NCBI GenBank assembly: GCA_006176705.1
Contig: QRFJ01000366.1
Span: 186,001 to 250,000, forward strand
Length of the DNA: 64,000 bases
DNA from: Cocos nucifera
Taxonomy: Eukaryota > Streptophyta > Magnoliopsida > Arecales > Arecaceae
Direction: 5' to 3'
The first letter of the stretch is position 1, and each line of letters starts with the position of its first letter. Below are positions 10,238 through 21,934 of the stretch, one piece after another. A model generated the notes under the pieces. It made no database searches and had not been told where the DNA came from. It saw nothing but the letters and a program-made list of their open reading frames with translations. The translations under genes and the position numbers were made by a program.

Positions 10238-12739
10238 TGTTGAAAAATATGTTCCAAAGCCATCATCAGCCTGTTGATGGTTGAACTATATTATAATTAT
10301 AATTAATTTATTAATAAATAAAATAATATTTTGATATTTTTTCATCATAAAGTCTACATCTTCTAACGAACTCCATTATTGTGATGAACTTCTTAGAACT
10401 ATCTAGTTTTGATAAAGAGAAAATTTATCGATTAGTACTTAAAACTGTTCACGATCAAATAATAGACTATTAATAAGGACAACACCGTCTATCGAGCATA
10501 GATCACTGTATGCCATATAGGTTGGTTGTCCTCATAATCAAGAAGTATGAAGATACTGATATGGCATATAGGTGAGATGTAAGGGTATATCATCACTGAA
10601 TGTGATCAACTCTAGAGCATTATGCTAGCGAGAATATCTTTGATGGGATATAAGTATAAGTGTCTCTTAGACCTGAGGTTACCTTAGTAGCTTGTAAGCA
10701 ACTCACTGTGTTTTGATACTAGACTAACTAAATTTTTAATTCAATAATAAAAAATTTTTGGGCATAGTCAAGTACTTGCAAAGTCGGTGTGTGATCAAGA
10801 TGGGATTGACCACTCTAAGAGTTGGAGAAGAATATATAATTGTATTTCAATATAGCAAAACCTTGGCTAGGATAATCCATGAGATGGATTTGATATTTTG
10901 AAATATGATGTGGACCATCTGATCAGAGTTGATAGTTGAACTCTAAGGTATCCTACAAGCATTTTGGTCTAGGGGATGAATTATATGGAAACTATATCCA
11001 CATGGGTTCTAAGGATGTTGTTCTATACATTCGACCTATTTAGCCGTCGGATATCATTGCTAGATGGTCACTTCGATTGGTATAGAAATTTATTTCTTTG
11101 CTACCAACTTAGGTTTGGAATTATAAAGTCATACACATTAGAATTCATGATCTGATCGGATGGTTGATCAATGATTAAAAGTTGTTCTAGGGTTAAACGA
11201 TTAATACGATTGATGTTTAATATAGCACAAGTGTTGTTGGAGGATCGATTAGCAATTAGTTTGCTAATTGACTTAATTTGATTGAGCTAGAGGGCTGAGA
11301 TTAAGTATAATTAAATATAATTTAATTAGATTTGATTTGAACTTGATTGGATTAAGTTCAATTAGTTTATTGGATAAGCCAAGTGCAAGGAAGAACTAGT
11401 CCTAGTTTAATTAGGACTTAGGTCAACCCAATTTTTTAAATTAATTAGAAATTAAATCAAAATTAAATTAAATTTAATCTAATTTAATTAAGATCTTGGT
11501 TAGACTAAGATCTATTCTAATTGGGTTCACTTATTTTGATTTAATATGATTTGAGAAACCATATTAGATCAAGTCAAAATAGGAATCCTAGTATGACTAG
11601 GATTCCATAGCTTGCGCCACCTATGTCTCATGCCCACCCCATGCCCCCTATTATTTTATTTTGTACATTGAATCCTTTCTCCCCAAGTCTTTTCACATGC
11701 CCACCCTCTCTCTCTCTCTTTCTTATTTGGCTATTTGTTGTGAACCAAGTCAAAGGAGGCAATTTATTTTGGTTTCAAATTCTATGGGATAGAGTTTTGA
11801 GAAATCAAAACTCCTTTTTTATCTTGCCGCCCCCTCTCCCTATTTTCTCTCTTATTTTTCATGGTGAGAAAGGTATTTTGTGTGCCCCACATTGTAGGTC
11901 CATGGCAGGGAATAAGGAGGGGGTGCTCAAGTGTTGGGCGCCCCAACTAGTTGCCTAAAATAAACCTGCCTTGTCTAGGAATTTGACCTAGACAAGGACT
12001 CCTCTATATCTCATTATTTAAAGTAAATTTTGGTATGATTTTTAGAGAGATTTTTAGACCATTGAGAGGGCTCTTGGGCATGTGAAAATTAGATAGAGAA
12101 GCATCTTGGGCATTGGGATTTCATAGATACCAATCTAGGTATCCAGGTGAGAGAATAGAGAAGAAGCAGAGGATCTTCTTCTAAGTTTCTTTTGTTCTTT
12201 CCTTATCTTCTTCCTTGTTATAGATATTTGAGAGTTATCTTAGATTTAAGTCTCTCTTCTTTCTTTTGATTCTTGAAGAGTCCAAATATTAAAGAAGAAA
12301 GAACCGGATTGACTGTCAAAGAAGGATCAGCATAGTATTAGCATACGGTGCTGATTTTCGAGCATCAGATTTCTGATCAGGATTCATGGGCTCGTGTGGA
12401 CAATCTTTAGAGGCTGGATGCTTATGAAACTCAGAGCTACATCCTCAAGCCTAGATTAGCAAGTTAAAAAGTCTAACTTGCATAGATATAATATGGATCT
12501 AATCCCCTATTTCATACCTGAATGCGATCTAGTGTAGATCCATGTTGATGTGATCAACATATCTTTTTTTTAATACTTTTAATTTTTGATTATTCGCATG
12601 CTATAATCATATAATAGAATCTTAGATCTAAGGAATTTTTAATTTTTATAAATTAATTATGATTAATTCCTATCTTTTGCTATCTAGATCTGAAAAAATT
12701 TCAAGATCTAGTCCTGAAATCCTAGATCTGGTTCCTTCA
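10238..12739 (+). repeat. 5' LTR of element C (2,502 bp)
   Basis: Starts TGTTGAAAAATATG, ends GGTTCCTTCA directly before the primer site. Its first 350 bp match 28,864-29,210 and a further stretch matches 32,686-33,195. It is also related, in reverse orientation, to the LTRs of B. The open frame at 11,623-11,958 lies wholly inside it and is not a gene. Confidence 0.92.
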
Positions 12740-12741
12740 AT

Positions 12742-12753
12742 TGGTATTAAAGC
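12742..12753 (+). promoter_or_regulatory. Primer-binding site of element C
   Basis: TGGTATTAAAGC, two transitions from TGGTATCAGAGC, the complement of the 3' end of initiator Met-tRNA. Both changes are C-to-T or G-to-A, the usual decay of methylated repeats. Confidence 0.85.
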
Positions 12754-12991
12754 CTAGGTTCATTATTACATGATTATACATACATATTTAGATTATTTTT
12801 TAGATTAAATCTAATTTATAATATAATTATTAAATCTAAAATTAAAAATTTTGATCACATGAACTGATATAAGATTGTCCTTGTTCGTGTAGATCTATTT
12901 TTTATCATAAATTTATTAGATGTGATCTAATTTTATTTATAATTTGTTAGACTTGAAAGTATTTTAAATCAAAAAGTGAAAGTTGTAGATT

Positions 12992-13064
12992 GCATGGACT
13001 AATTATAAGGTTGTCCTATGGTAAGATTTATCCCTTACAATGGAGAGGTTATCCTAATACGTGC
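12992..13064 (+). ncRNA. Fold-back module in C leader
   Basis: Arms GCATGGACT and the imperfect complement ending TACGTGC close a loop containing further short complementary stretches (GGTTGTCC...GGTTATCC, with TTATCCC/CTTAC). The shorter first copy at 12,858-12,888 has arms CATGAAC/GTTCGTG. B has the same pair. The role is unknown; the position soon after the primer site resembles retroviral packaging regions. Confidence 0.4.
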
Positions 13065-13581
13065 TAATCTAAAACATTGATCATAAAATTTTAGATTAGA
13101 TCTAAAAAATTTTATAATTTAATTAAAAATATTTTAATATAATTTTAGTTATCATAAATTTGTTAGATTTGATCTAAAATAATTTATGATTAATTGGAAT
13201 TGAAGCCGTTTCAATTACACGAACCTGTTTAGATTAGATCTAAGGTAGTTTCATGCTTATCTTACTTGCATATTAATTATAAATCAAACATACAACTTGG
13301 TTGGTAGAACCATATTATAAAAATATTTTATAAATATAAAAATTATTTTTAAAATATTGAACTCCAACCCTCAGCCCAAAACTTAATTAAGAATTAAGAT
13401 GTTGTTTTGATTATAATGTAGGATTGTAAATTGAAGATCCTAAGACACAAATCATAACATATTGGATTAATGGGTTAGTAAAAATTAGATCCATTAATTG
13501 AATTAGGACTAGATTAAAGACTGGACTTAATTAGAGAATTGACTAAATCTAATCAACTATTGTCTTAGATTAGGTCAAGGA

Positions 13582-16055
13582 TGTAGGGACTAGATCTAGG
13601 ATTTCAGGACTAGATCTTGTAACTTTTTCAAAATCAGACAGTAGAAGATTAAAATCAATCAAAATTAATCTAAAATATTATAGATCTAAGATTTTATTAT
13701 ATAATTATTGCATGATATTTAAATCAAAAATTAAAAATTAAATAAGAAAGAAAAGGTTGATCATATCAATCTAGATCTATACTACATCTAATGTAGTTAT
13801 AAAATAACAGATCGGATCTGTTACCTGAGTAAGTTAGATATTCTAATTTGCTGATCCAAGCTTGAGGATGAAGTCATAAGCCACACATACATCCGACCTC
13901 TAGGAGTCATCCACACAAGCCCACGAATACGATCAGAGATCCTGATGCAGTAGATCAGCATAGTATGCTAGCATTGTGCTGATCTCTCTTTGACAGTCGA
14001 TCTGATGCTTCCTTCTTTGAAACTTGGATACTCCAAAATACTAGAAAGAAAAGAAGAAGATTTGTGATGCTGATACATCTCTCAAAGACTCATAAAAAGG
14101 GAGGAAGAGATCTGGAAGAAAAACCCTAGAAGAAGACTCTCTTCTTCTTCTTTGTTCTTTTTCTAGACATCCTGATTTGTGTTTTTAATATATCCATGTC
14201 CCAGATGAATTTTTTTCTAATTTTTCTATAATATAGATACCTCTCAAATATCTACAATACACAAAAATTTTATTAAAAAATTCTCTTTAAATAAATAGAT
14301 ATGTAGAGTCCAATTTAGGTAAAAAACCTAGACTAGGAAGGACCAAATAAGGGAAGTTGTAGGGGCGCCCGACTCTTAGGCACCCCACCTTTTTTTTCTA
14401 CCATGGACCAGCAAGGGAGGATGCAAATAAACCCAAAAAAAATATGAGAGAGGAAGAGAAAAATAAGGGAGGTGGCGGCATGAAGGGAAGGAGGACTTTT
14501 AGCTGACTAGGAATTCTATCTCATAGAATCCTAAGCGAAATCAACTTCTTCTTTTGACTTGGTCATGCAAAAAACTTCCATATGAGAAATAGAAGAGAGA
14601 AAGGGGGCATGAGAAGCCTTTGGGCATAGAGAATTTCATATAAAAAATACAAAGAGAAAGGGGTGAGGCATGAGGATTAGGTGGCACAAGGAATAGGGAT
14701 TCCTAGTCACACTAGGACTCCTATTTTGATCTAGTCAAACAAGATCTTTTAACCAAATAAAAATAAAAGTATTCTAATTCAATTAAATAAGGCCCTAACC
14801 TATTTAAGAACTTATTTAAATTAAATTAAATTAAATTTAATTTTGATTTATTTTCTAATTAAATTAGAAAATTGGATTGACCCAAGTCCTAGTTAGATTA
14901 GGACTAGTTCTTCCTTGCACTTGGCTTATCTAATAAGTTAATTGAATTTGATCCAATCAAGCCCAAACCAAATCTAATTAAATCATATTTAATTAGACTT
15001 AATCTTAGCTTACTGACTTAATCAAATTAAGCTAATTAGCAATCAAATTTCTAATCGATCCTTCTACAACACATGCACTAGGTCAAACATCAACCATATT
15101 GATCGTTTAACCCTAAAATGATTCTAAATTACTGATCAACCATTCGATTGGAACATGAACTCTAATATGTGTGACCTCATAGGTCCAAACCTAAGTCTAT
15201 AGCATAGAAATAAATTTTTGTATCAATCGAAGTGATCATCTAGCAATGATATCCGACGGTCGGATAAGTCGAAGGTGTAGAACACCATCCTTAGAACCCA
15301 TATGGATATAGTTTTCATATAATTCATCCCCTTGACCATAATGCTTATAGGACACCTCAGAGTTCAACTATCAACTCTAATCAGGTTGTCCACATTGTAT
15401 TTCAAAATATCAAATCCATTTGATGGATTATCCTGGCTAAGGTTTTGCTATATTGAAATACAGTGATACATTCTTCTCCAACTCTTGGAGTGGTCAATTC
15501 CATCTTGATCACACTCTGACTTTGCAAGTACTTGATTATGCCCACAAGCCTTTTGTTGCTGAATTAGAATTTCAATTAGTTTGGTACCAAAGCACAGTGA
15601 TTGGTTGCAAGTCACTGAGGTGATCTCAGGTTTAAGGGATACTTATACATATATACCATCAGAGACATTCTCGATAGCAAAATGCTCTGGAGTTCATCAC
15701 GTTCAATGATGATGTACCCATACATCTCACCTATATGCCATACCAGTGTCTCCATACTCCTTGGTTAGGAAGACAACCAATCTATATGGCATATAGCAAC
15801 CTATGATCGATAGACGCTGTCGTCCTAATTAACAACGTATCATTTGATCGTGAACAAATTAAAGGACTAATCGATAAATCCTCTCTTTATCGAAACTAAA
15901 TAGTCCTAAGGACTTCATCATAATAACGGAGTTCATCAGAAGATATAAACTTGTGATGAAAAAGATGTCAAAATTTTTTTATTAATTAATAAATCAATTA
16001 CAATATCTCAACGATCAATAGGCTGATGATTGGCTTTGGGACACAATTCTCAATA
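13582..16055 (-). repeat. 3' LTR of element B (2,474 bp)
   Basis: Plus-strand left end TGTAGGGACTAG, right end CTCAATA. Matches 21,935-24,399 throughout. The sense polypurine tract (complement of 16,056-16,066, TAAGTGAAAGT) adjoins it. Confidence 0.93.
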
Positions 16056-16068
16056 ACTTTCACTTATC

Positions 16069-16622
16069 CTAAAGCCACTCGACATAGTATCTAATACCCA
16101 TCTTCGACATATGGTTGTCGAACTGCTTGATTGCTAGGGCTTTAGTGAAGGGGTCAGCTAAATTCACCTTTCCATCAATCTTCTGAAGGTCGATGTCACC
16201 ACGATCCATGATCTCATGGATTAAATGAAAGCGGCGTAGAATGTGCTTTGTCCGTTGGTGTGCCTTTGATTCTTTTTTTTGAGCTATGGTGCCAGTGCTA
16301 TTGTAGTAGAGCAGGATTGGACCATCAATGGAGGATGCTACTTCGAGCTCGGTGATGAACTTTCTCAGCCACATAGCTTCTTTTGCTGCATCTGATGCTG
16401 CCATATACTCTGCTTCGCAAATAAAGTCAGCCATTGTATGCTGCTTGAAACTTTTTCAGCAGATGGCTCCACCATTTAGAGTAAAGATATATCCCGACAT
16501 ACTTTTACTATCATCATGGTCAAATTGAAAGCTAATGTCTGTAAATCCCACAAATTTTAGATCTAACTCACCATAAACCAACCATTGATCCTTAAATACT
16601 TAAGGATGGTTTTAACCACCTT
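16069..16622 (-). pseudogene. RNase H domain of element B
   Basis: Open from 16,434 to the natural stop at 16,069: MADFICEAEYMAASDAAKEAMWLRKFI, a LLYYNSTGTIAQKKES block, KAHQRTKHILRRFHLI, and an ADPFTKALAIKQFDNHMSKMG tail. EAEY and the D/N-S-x-G block are the catalytic surroundings typical of copia RNase H; the Asp in LLYCDN is Asn here (YYNS). Upstream (16,435-16,622) the FDQ-D-SKSMSGYIFTLNGGAIC part is readable but in another frame. Confidence 0.88.
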
Positions 16623-17700
16623 TCAGTGATTTTCTCCAAGGTCAAATTGGTATCTACTCACAAATCCTAGTGAGTATCCCACGTCTGGTCTCGTACATAT
16701 CATTGCATATATAATAGACACAACTACTGAAGCATATGAGATTCTACTCATACGCTCTCTCTCTTCAGGAGTTATCGAACAATCCTTCTTAGAGAGAGAA
16801 ATTTCTAGGCCTATCCGGAGATAGTCCTTTTTAGAATTCTCCATGTCGAACCTCTTCAACACAATTTCTATGTACGTGGATCGGGATATACCAAGCATCC
16901 TTTTAGATCTATCCCTATAGATCTTTATTCCTAGGATGTAGGATGCTTCACCCAAGTTCTTCATGGAGAACTATTATGACAATCAGACTTTTATTCCTTA
17001 TAGTGCGAGGATGTCATTTTCGATTAAGAGAATGTCATCCACGTACAAAACAAAGAATACCACTACTGGACCATTTGCCCATTTGTAAATACAAGATTCT
17101 TCTTCATTCTTAATTAAGCCACACGTTTTGATCACTTTATTAAAATGCATGTTCCAACTTTGAGATGCTTGCTTTAATCCATAAAGGGATCTTTAAAGCC
17201 CGCACACCTTGGATTCATCTATAGATGTGAGCCTCTTAGGTTGTATCATATACACTTCTTCGATTAGCTCTCCATTTAGGAAAGTCATCTTCACATCCAT
17301 CTGTCAGATCTCATAGTCTACGTGGGCAGCTATTGTAAGCATTATCTGAATGGATTTGAGCATTGCCACTAGGAAGAATGTCTCATCATTGTCAATACCA
17401 TAATGTTGACGATATTCCTTAGCAATCAGATGGACTTTATAGGACTCCATCTATCTATTTGTGCCTCTTTTCCTTTTGAATATCCATTTACATCCAATGG
17501 ATTTAACCTCTTCAGATGAGTCAACTAATGTCCATGCATCATTGACCTTCATGGAATCCATTTTGGATCTCATGGCTTCTAGCCATTTCTCAGAGTTGGA
17601 TCTCTGCATCACATCCATACAAGTGATCGGATCCTCATCATTCTCATCGAGTTTGATGGGATCACCATCTTGGATCAAGAATCCATAGTATCTATCCAGA
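16623..17700 (-). pseudogene. Reverse transcriptase domain of element B (YVDD retained)
   Basis: The amino end is open at 17,678-17,451 (NSEKWLEAMRSKMDSM, WTLVDSSEEVKSIGCKWIFKRKRG). The sense strand of 17,034-17,045 encodes YVDD in the FVLYVDDILLIEND context. The carboxy part is open at 16,964-16,623 (KNLGEASYILGIKIYRDRSKRMLG, ISYASVVVSIIYAMICTRPDVGYS). Several stops (for example just after LIENDILAL) and frameshifts separate these parts. Confidence 0.88.
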
Positions 17701-18775
17701 TGGCATGGTACTCTATCGGATTACCTTAATGATGCGGGTTCACTAGGCTTCAGATTTGATCTGATCAAATCCGACTTAGGTTCAACATTCTGTGTTGGAC
17801 TTTCTACCTATTGAACTTCATCAAGTTCAACCTTAGAGGCAACAGTTTCTTCACTAAGGAACTCTTTTTCCAAAAAGGTTGCCCTTAGGCTAATGAACAT
17901 CTTTTGTTCATCAGCATGGTAGAAATAGTATCCTTTGGTCTTTTTTGAGTATCCTATAAATGCATACTTGTTAGACTTAGATTCAAGTTTATTTGTAATT
18001 AACTATTTGACATAAGTCGGGCACCCCTAGATCTTGAGGTGTGAAAGTGCTGGCTTACATCCTATCCATATCTCATATGGAGTTTTAACCATAGATTTGC
18101 TTGGAACCCTATTTAAAAGATAGCAAGCTGATTTGAGTGCATATCCCCAAAGGGATATCGACAAGTTGACAAAACTCATCATGGATCAGACTGTCTAACA
18201 GAGTCCGATTCCTCCTTTCAAATACACCATTATGCTATGGTGTTCCTGAAGGAGTCCATTAGGAGAGAATTCCATTCTCTTCTAGATATGTGAGAAACTC
18301 ACCAGAAAGGTATTCCCCTTCTCGATTGGATTGAAGAGTTTTAACACTCGTTTTAGTTTATTTTTCTACTTTACTTTGGAATCGTTTAAACATTTCAAAC
18401 AAATCTGACTTATGTTTCATTAAATAGATATATCCAAATCTAGATAGATCATCTATGAAAGTGATGAAGTAGACATATCTACCTTTGGCACTAGTACTTA
18501 TTGGTCTACATACATCGGTATGTACTAGTCCTAAGAGTTCAGTAGCTCTCTCATCTTTTTTAGTAGAAAGTGACTTAGTCATTTTACCAAGAAGATAGGA
18601 TTCATAGGTTGGAAGTGATTTACAATCACTAAGTTCGAGGATACCCTCTTGAGCCAACCTGCTTATCCTATTCTTATTTATATGACCCAACCTATAGTGC
18701 CATAAATAGATATCTATTACATTATCTAATCTAGGATGTTTGCCAGTTGAATAGACTACGTAACAGGTTGTGATA
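17701..18775 (-). pseudogene. Integrase domain of element B
   Basis: 18,690-18,358 is open and carries GHINKNRISRL, ESYLLGKM (one zinc-ligand Cys changed), HTDVCRP with the first catalytic Asp, and FITFIDDLSRFGYIYL. The second Asp/Glu part and the carboxy end (MMSF-NLSISLWGYAL, LLNRVPS, KTPYEIWIGCKP; about 18,330-17,900) follow in broken frames. Family membership is clear from the match to A and C. Confidence 0.85.
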
Positions 18776-19154
18776 ACATATATACATCATTATTCAATTA
18801 TCCATAGAAAGTAGTAACACCATTCATAATGATATTATAAACTTGTTTCTTTATTAAAATTTCATAATTGTTCATGGTTAAAAGACCTACAAAAATTATA
18901 TTTAAAAAGAAATTAGGACAGAAATGACAATCACTAAGAACAATGGTATGAGATTCAAATACAAGTTTCAAAATTCCTAAAGCTAGAACTAGAACTAGTC
19001 TTCCATCTCCAACGTTCAGGAATCTCTTGACTTGCTCGAATCTTCTACTAACCTACAACCCCTACAATGAATTGCAAATATGATAAGGACTTTCGATATC
19101 TAATACCTAGTCAGTAATATCACACAGAAAAATTGCAAGAAGTTATCATATAAA
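18776..19154 (-). pseudogene. Protease remnant and pre-integrase spacer of element B
   Basis: The sense strand of 19,092-19,100 encodes D-I-E in the context VLDIESPYHIC, matching A rather than the canonical D-T-G. Downstream there is a readable FLNVGDGRLV and LLTMNNYEILIKKQVYNIIMNG stretch. Stops occur just upstream of the motif. Inactive by inspection. Confidence 0.7.
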
Positions 19155-20025
19155 TACCTTGCCCAGCAATAGCTTGCTTCTTCCTCTGCCTGTTTGGATT
19201 TAGGAAGGCAATATACTAAGGATAGTTCCTCTTTCAGTGCCCCCACTTTTTGCAGAAGAAGCATTCGGCTTAACTCTTATCAATTTTGATTTTTTGGGTC
19301 TGAGCCTACATAGATGTCCTAGCCTAAACATGCACCTTCTTGGCTTTCTTCTTCTTGTTCTTCTTTCCTTTTCCAAAGGATCGAGAATGAGAAGATGAAC
19401 CTCCCACTAAGTTTACCGACTCTTTATGGAGCTAGTGATCCTTCTCAAAATTTTGAAGTAAACCTAGTAACCCATGGTAGTCAACTTCAGGCTTTGACAT
19501 TCTATAATGTGTAAGGAATGGGAGATAAGACTTGGGCAGTGAGTTCAGTATTGCATCTTTTTCAAGTTGTTTGTGCAAGAAAAAGCTGAGCTTGTTCAAG
19601 TGCTCTATCAGCTCGATCATGTACAATATATGATCAGTGATAGAGAATCCATCCCACATTCTGGTGTTGAAGATGGCACAACTAGTCTTGTGCCTCTCAA
19701 CGTCATTGGGTGTGCTAAAAGAATCCTCCAACACTTGGAGCATTTCATTTGGTTGAGCTGTCTCAAACTTGCGACTAAACTCATTGCTCATCGCAGTCAG
19801 CATAATACAGCACACCATGGTTCGATCACTGAGCCACTTCTAATAAGTATCTTTGACTGTTCTACGTGCATTAGCAGCTGGCTCCTCAAGTGTGGAATCC
19901 ATCAGCACATATAGGATCCGTTCATGCTCCAGGATAATCTTCAACTTTTGGTACCGGCTATCGAAGTTGGGTCCCACCAATTTATCATTGTCCAATAATG
20001 ATCGGAGTGATAGAAAAGTGGCCAT
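19155..20025 (-). pseudogene. Gag of element B
   Basis: Begins at the ATG at 20,025, three bases after a predicted splice acceptor. The first 61 codons read MATFLSLRSLLDNDKLVGPNF...KLKIILEHERILYVLM, the copia gag (UBN2-type) amino end. After a stop at 19,840 the frame resumes at 19,818 with MSNEFSRKFE, EMLQVLEDSF, MWDGFSITDHILYMIELIEHLNKL and NSLPKSYLPFLTHYRM blocks to 19,432. A basic GKGKKNKKKKAKK linker and a decayed zinc knuckle (ECFFCKKWGH-KRNY) follow at about 19,275-19,220. Confidence 0.88.
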
Positions 20026-20027
20026 AT

Positions 20028-20919
20028 CTGCACAAAGAAAAAATATAACCTAATTAGTAATTAATTTATTAAACCTAGAGATTTGGACTTTAATCAAAAG
20101 AGTCTCCCACTATTTTATTCGAATTGATAGCCTCTACCTCCAATTTAAGGAATTATCCTAATTTCTTAGTGGATACTAGAATCCACATAGATTATACACC
20201 AGCCCAACTTTGGTTGGCCCACTCATGTACATCTAAAGGTAGGTTCATAACCAATTATTTTTCTAAATAATTTTTAGTAATTAAATTTTGCCTCAGGCCC
20301 TGATCAGTTGGCTTTGGCCTTCTCAGAAAAGGGTCCAATTAGGTCCAACCATTGACATGACCATACTTGGCCCATCCGACCAATGAATGATTAGGCCCAA
20401 CTTTGGTTGGCCCATCTGACCACCATTTAGAAAGATGTATCCAAGAGATCATATAATGAATGATAATTCCATCAATCGATAAGCACCAGGCCTTTGGGCC
20501 TCTAATGACTATCCAATTGATGGATCCATTATCATCCACTTTAATGAGAGGCTATGCTCTAGTTATCATATAACTATTTAATTTTAGGAACCTAATAATT
20601 TTAGAAAATTTATTTATAGAAGTGAGTAGGTCAGATTAACCAGTTTGTCATGATCCTCCCATTGGCTTCACCAAGTCAGCTTAAGGGAGATCACTAACAG
20701 ACTGGTCTAAGAGCACCTAAATTAGTCACACTGATTTACCTAGTTGACATGGGTCAACTCAAATTATCAAGTGATCTGATCAAAACTTAATCTCACCAAG
20801 AAGGTCAGGTAAGTGAGATCGGTGGAGGAGTCTGCCAAAGCTTGCCTTGGACACCATCGAAAATGGCCAGGTAAGCGGGCTGCCAATTAAAAACCATCGA
20901 TCATATGTGCCAAACTTAC
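20028..20919 (-). other. Predicted leader intron of element B
   Basis: Donor CTAAG|GTAAGTTTGG (GT at 20,919) and acceptor TTTTTTCTTTGTGCAG enclose 892 nt. ATTACTAATTAGG supplies a branch-point candidate about 30 nt from the acceptor. The gag ATG follows after two bases. This is the best acceptor of the set. Confidence 0.62.
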
Positions 20920-21571
20920 CTTAGACACCAACTGATTTAATTAGTCTTGATTAGATCAACTTAACAGTTCGAGCTAGATTTCTTTGCCAAGAATCAAGTC
21001 CATTTAGTTCTTGTTAAAGACATGGACTTGATCAACTATAACTACTGTAATTGATCTAGAAAATCCTTGACCTAATCTAAGATAACAATTGATTAGATTT
21101 AGTCAATTCTGTAGCTAAGTCCATTCTTTATTCTAACCTTAGGTCTAGCCCAATTAATGGACATAATCTCCACTAACCCATTAACCCAATGTATTATGGT
21201 TCATGTCATAGGATCTTCAATTTACAATCCTAGAACCTAATCAAACAACTTCTTAATTCTTAATTAAGTTTTAGGCTGAGTGTTGGGGTTTGGCTTTTCA
21301 AAAATAATTTTTATATTCATAAAATATTTTTACAACATGGTTCTATCAATCAAGTTGCATGTTTGATTCATAATCAATATGCAAGTAAAATAAACATAAA
21401 ACTACTTTAAATCTAATCTAAATAGGTTCATGTAATTGAAATAGTTTCAATAATAATCAATCATAAATCTTCCTAGATCAAATCTAACATATTTATGATG
21501 ATTAAAATTAGATTAAAATATTTTTAATCAGATCATAAAATTTCTTAGATCTAATCTAAAATTTTAGATCA

Positions 21572-21816
21572 GCACGTACTAGGACAACCTATCCATTATA
21601 AGGGATAAATCTTACAGCAAGACAATCTTATGGCAGTCCGTGCAATCTAAAATATTTTATTTTTAGATCTAAAAATATTTTAAATCTATTAAATTATAAA
21701 TAAAATTAGATTAAATCTAATAAATTTATGATTAGAGTCAGATCATCATGAACTAGGATAACCTTTTCACTATAAGGGATAAACTTTATAGCAGAACAAC
21801 CTTATGGCAGTTCGTG
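21572..21816 (-). ncRNA. Duplicated fold-back module in B leader
   Basis: Two copies, 21,572-21,643 (arms GCACGTACT / AGTCCGTGC) and 21,747-21,816 (arms CATGAACT / AGTTCGTG). Between the arms both contain ACTAGGA-AACC, ACTATAAGGGATAAA-like and GCA-ACAATCTTATGGCAG-like blocks. Arms differ between copies but pair within each copy. The start is about 105 nt from the primer site. Confidence 0.45.
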
Positions 21817-21920
21817 AGATTTAAATTTTTTTAATTTTAGATTTAATAATTAGATTATAAATTAGATCTAATTTAAGAAATAATCTAAATATGCATAAAA
21901 ATTATGTAATAAGAACCTAG

Positions 21921-21932
21921 GCTCTGATACCA
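21921..21932 (-). promoter_or_regulatory. Primer-binding site of element B
   Basis: The sense strand is a perfect TGGTATCAGAGC, pairing with initiator Met-tRNA, followed by CTAGGTTC. Two bases separate it from the LTR end at 21,935. Confidence 0.93.
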
Positions 21933-21934
21933 AT

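Larger units (their letters stand above)
12740..13581 (+). other. Leader of element C, first part
   Basis: Non-coding. Contains two related fold-back segments at about 12,858-12,888 and 12,992-13,064 that match the duplicated module of B's leader. It ends at the insertion point of B and continues at 24,400. Confidence 0.8.
20026..21920 (-). other. 5' leader of element B (non-coding)
   Basis: About 1.9 kb without genes. In sense order: primer site, two fold-back modules (21,816-21,747 and 21,643-21,572), a predicted donor with GT at 20,919-20,918, a branch-point-like TTACTAAT near 20,055 and an acceptor TTTTTTCTTTGTGCAG ending at 20,028. Confidence 0.8.

Noticed and set aside
11623..11958. 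111-codon plus-strand frame in C's 5' LTR
   Set aside because: Low-complexity Pro/Phe/Leu-rich translation of LTR sequence; the related LTRs of B do not conserve it.
13577..13581. 5-bp target duplication for element B
   Set aside because: AAGGA on the left and ATTAT on the right do not match; only the longer 27-bp near-repeat is found.
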